A DNA stretch of 5,470 nt from Candidatus Nanopelagicaceae bacterium (GTDB lineage Bacteria; Actinomycetota; Actinomycetes; Nanopelagicales; Nanopelagicaceae). The translations under genes and the position numbers were made by a program. The stretch is from positions 1 to 5,470 of the forward strand of contig CANLAY010000072.1 of assembly GCA_947488635.1 (NCBI GenBank). Direction: 5' to 3'. Under the pieces are notes generated by a model. The model was not told where the DNA came from and did not search any database. It was given only the letters and a program-made list of their open reading frames with translations. Every line of letters starts with the position of its first letter. Within the stretch, counting starts at the first letter, position 1. Shown in pieces: positions 5,007-5,470 of this stretch.

Positions 5007-5470
5007 ATGGCAAACTCATTAGCTGGTAAGCGCGCATTCATCACAGGATCATTTCAAGGGATTGGCCTAGGTATTGCCACCTCACTGGCTAGCGAAGGTG
5101 CCGCAATCATTCTGCACGGCTTAGCTGATGCCGAAACTATTGCTAAGGCAGAAAGCGCCGTGATGGCAGCAGGAGCGAGCAAAGTAGAAAGTCATGTTTC
5201 AGATCTACGTGATAGCGATGCAACTGAAAGCTTAATTGCTAAAATTCTTAGCAGTGGGACCGTAGATATTTTGGTTAATAATGCCGGAATTCAGCACACT
5301 GCAACTATTGCTGATATGCCACGCAGTAAGTGGAATGACATCATCGCAATTAATCTTTCCTCCTTCTTTGACACGATGCGTTTGCTATTGCCCGAGATGG
5401 CTAAGCGTGGCTCTGGTCGCGTTCTAAATATTGCCTCCGTGCACGGCTTAGTGGCATCTGCTGCAAAAGC
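5007..5470 (+). CDS. bdhA: D-3-hydroxybutyrate dehydrogenase (SDR family), N-terminal part
   Basis: A classical short-chain dehydrogenase predicted to oxidise (R)-3-hydroxybutyrate to acetoacetate with NAD in the cytoplasm, the entry step from stored or imported hydroxybutyrate to acetyl-CoA. I translated 154 codons from ATG 5007, which touches the hydrolase stop; the frame is still open at the right edge, where about 100 residues are missing. The cofactor motif is TGSFQGIG (13-20), the dinucleotide-fold Asp is in VSDL (Asp66), and NNAG is at 91-94. Compared with the Pseudomonas fragi enzyme as I remember it (offset +2), the substrate-binding Gln96 (GIQH), His146 and Lys154 and the catalytic Asn116 and Ser144 are all kept. 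The run NIASVHGLVASAAK (141-154) is nearly diagnostic. The catalytic Tyr/Lys pair (expected near 157 and 161) lies just outside. Another SDR oxidising a related hydroxy acid is possible but less likely. Confidence 0.9.
   Translation, partial: MANSLAGKRAFITGSFQGIGLGIATSLASEGAAIILHGLADAETIAKAESAVMAAGASKVESHVSDLRDSDATESLIAKILSSGTVDILVNNAGIQHTATIADMPRSKWNDIIAINLSSFFDTMRLLLPEMAKRGSGRVLNIASVHGLVASAAK

Noticed and set aside
4622..5037. Two minus-strand ORFs (4622-4936 and 4819-5037) opposite the hydrolase and dehydrogenase start
   Set aside because: Both are antisense to genes with clear catalytic motifs, overlap each other in different frames and show no family features.

Overview
The window carries two divergent transcription units that face away from a 131-base intergenic region (3970-4100). 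On the minus strand, reading from about 3969 down to position 1, is a five-gene LIV-type (HAAT-family) ABC importer: a secreted substrate-binding protein, the ATPases LivG and LivF, the permease LivH, and the start of the permease LivM, which runs off the left edge. On the plus strand are an alpha/beta-hydrolase of unknown substrate and, directly after it, the first 154 codons of a short-chain dehydrogenase that matches D-3-hydroxybutyrate dehydrogenase at every checkable active-site position; it runs off the right edge.

Organism: this is inference. The base composition is moderate to low (not counted, mid-40s % GC by eye). The genes are tightly packed, and the hydrolase start looks leaderless, a habit common in Actinobacteria. 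The hydrolase and HAAT proteins resemble actinobacterial ones from memory. Together these fit a streamlined low-GC actinobacterium such as the freshwater acI/Nanopelagicales group. There is no rRNA or other marker gene to confirm this.

Layout: 1-341 livM (partial, -); 344-1225 livH (-); 1226-1924 livF (-); 1921-2673 livG (-); 2674-2799 spacer with a strong minus-strand intrinsic terminator (2732-2783); 2800-3969 substrate-binding protein (-); 3970-4100 divergent regulatory region with short palindromes and repeats; 4101-5006 hydrolase (+); 5007-5470 3-hydroxybutyrate dehydrogenase (+, partial). I see no tRNA, rRNA, CRISPR, insertion sequence or attachment site. No gene-free stretch exceeds about 130 bases.

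How it may work together: the binding protein captures a small solute outside the membrane, LivH/LivM form the pore, and LivG/LivF power uptake. The terminator between the binding-protein gene and livG would give excess binding protein over membrane components. The divergent hydrolase-dehydrogenase pair could release and oxidise a 3-hydroxy acid to acetoacetate. Whether the importer brings in that acid, its oligomers or an ordinary branched-chain amino acid cannot be decided from sequence; the shared control region makes a link plausible but unproven. Nothing here is clearly a new kind of system. The points most worth checking are the transporter-catabolism pairing, the binding protein that lacks any lipid-anchor cysteine, and the palindrome between the two promoters.
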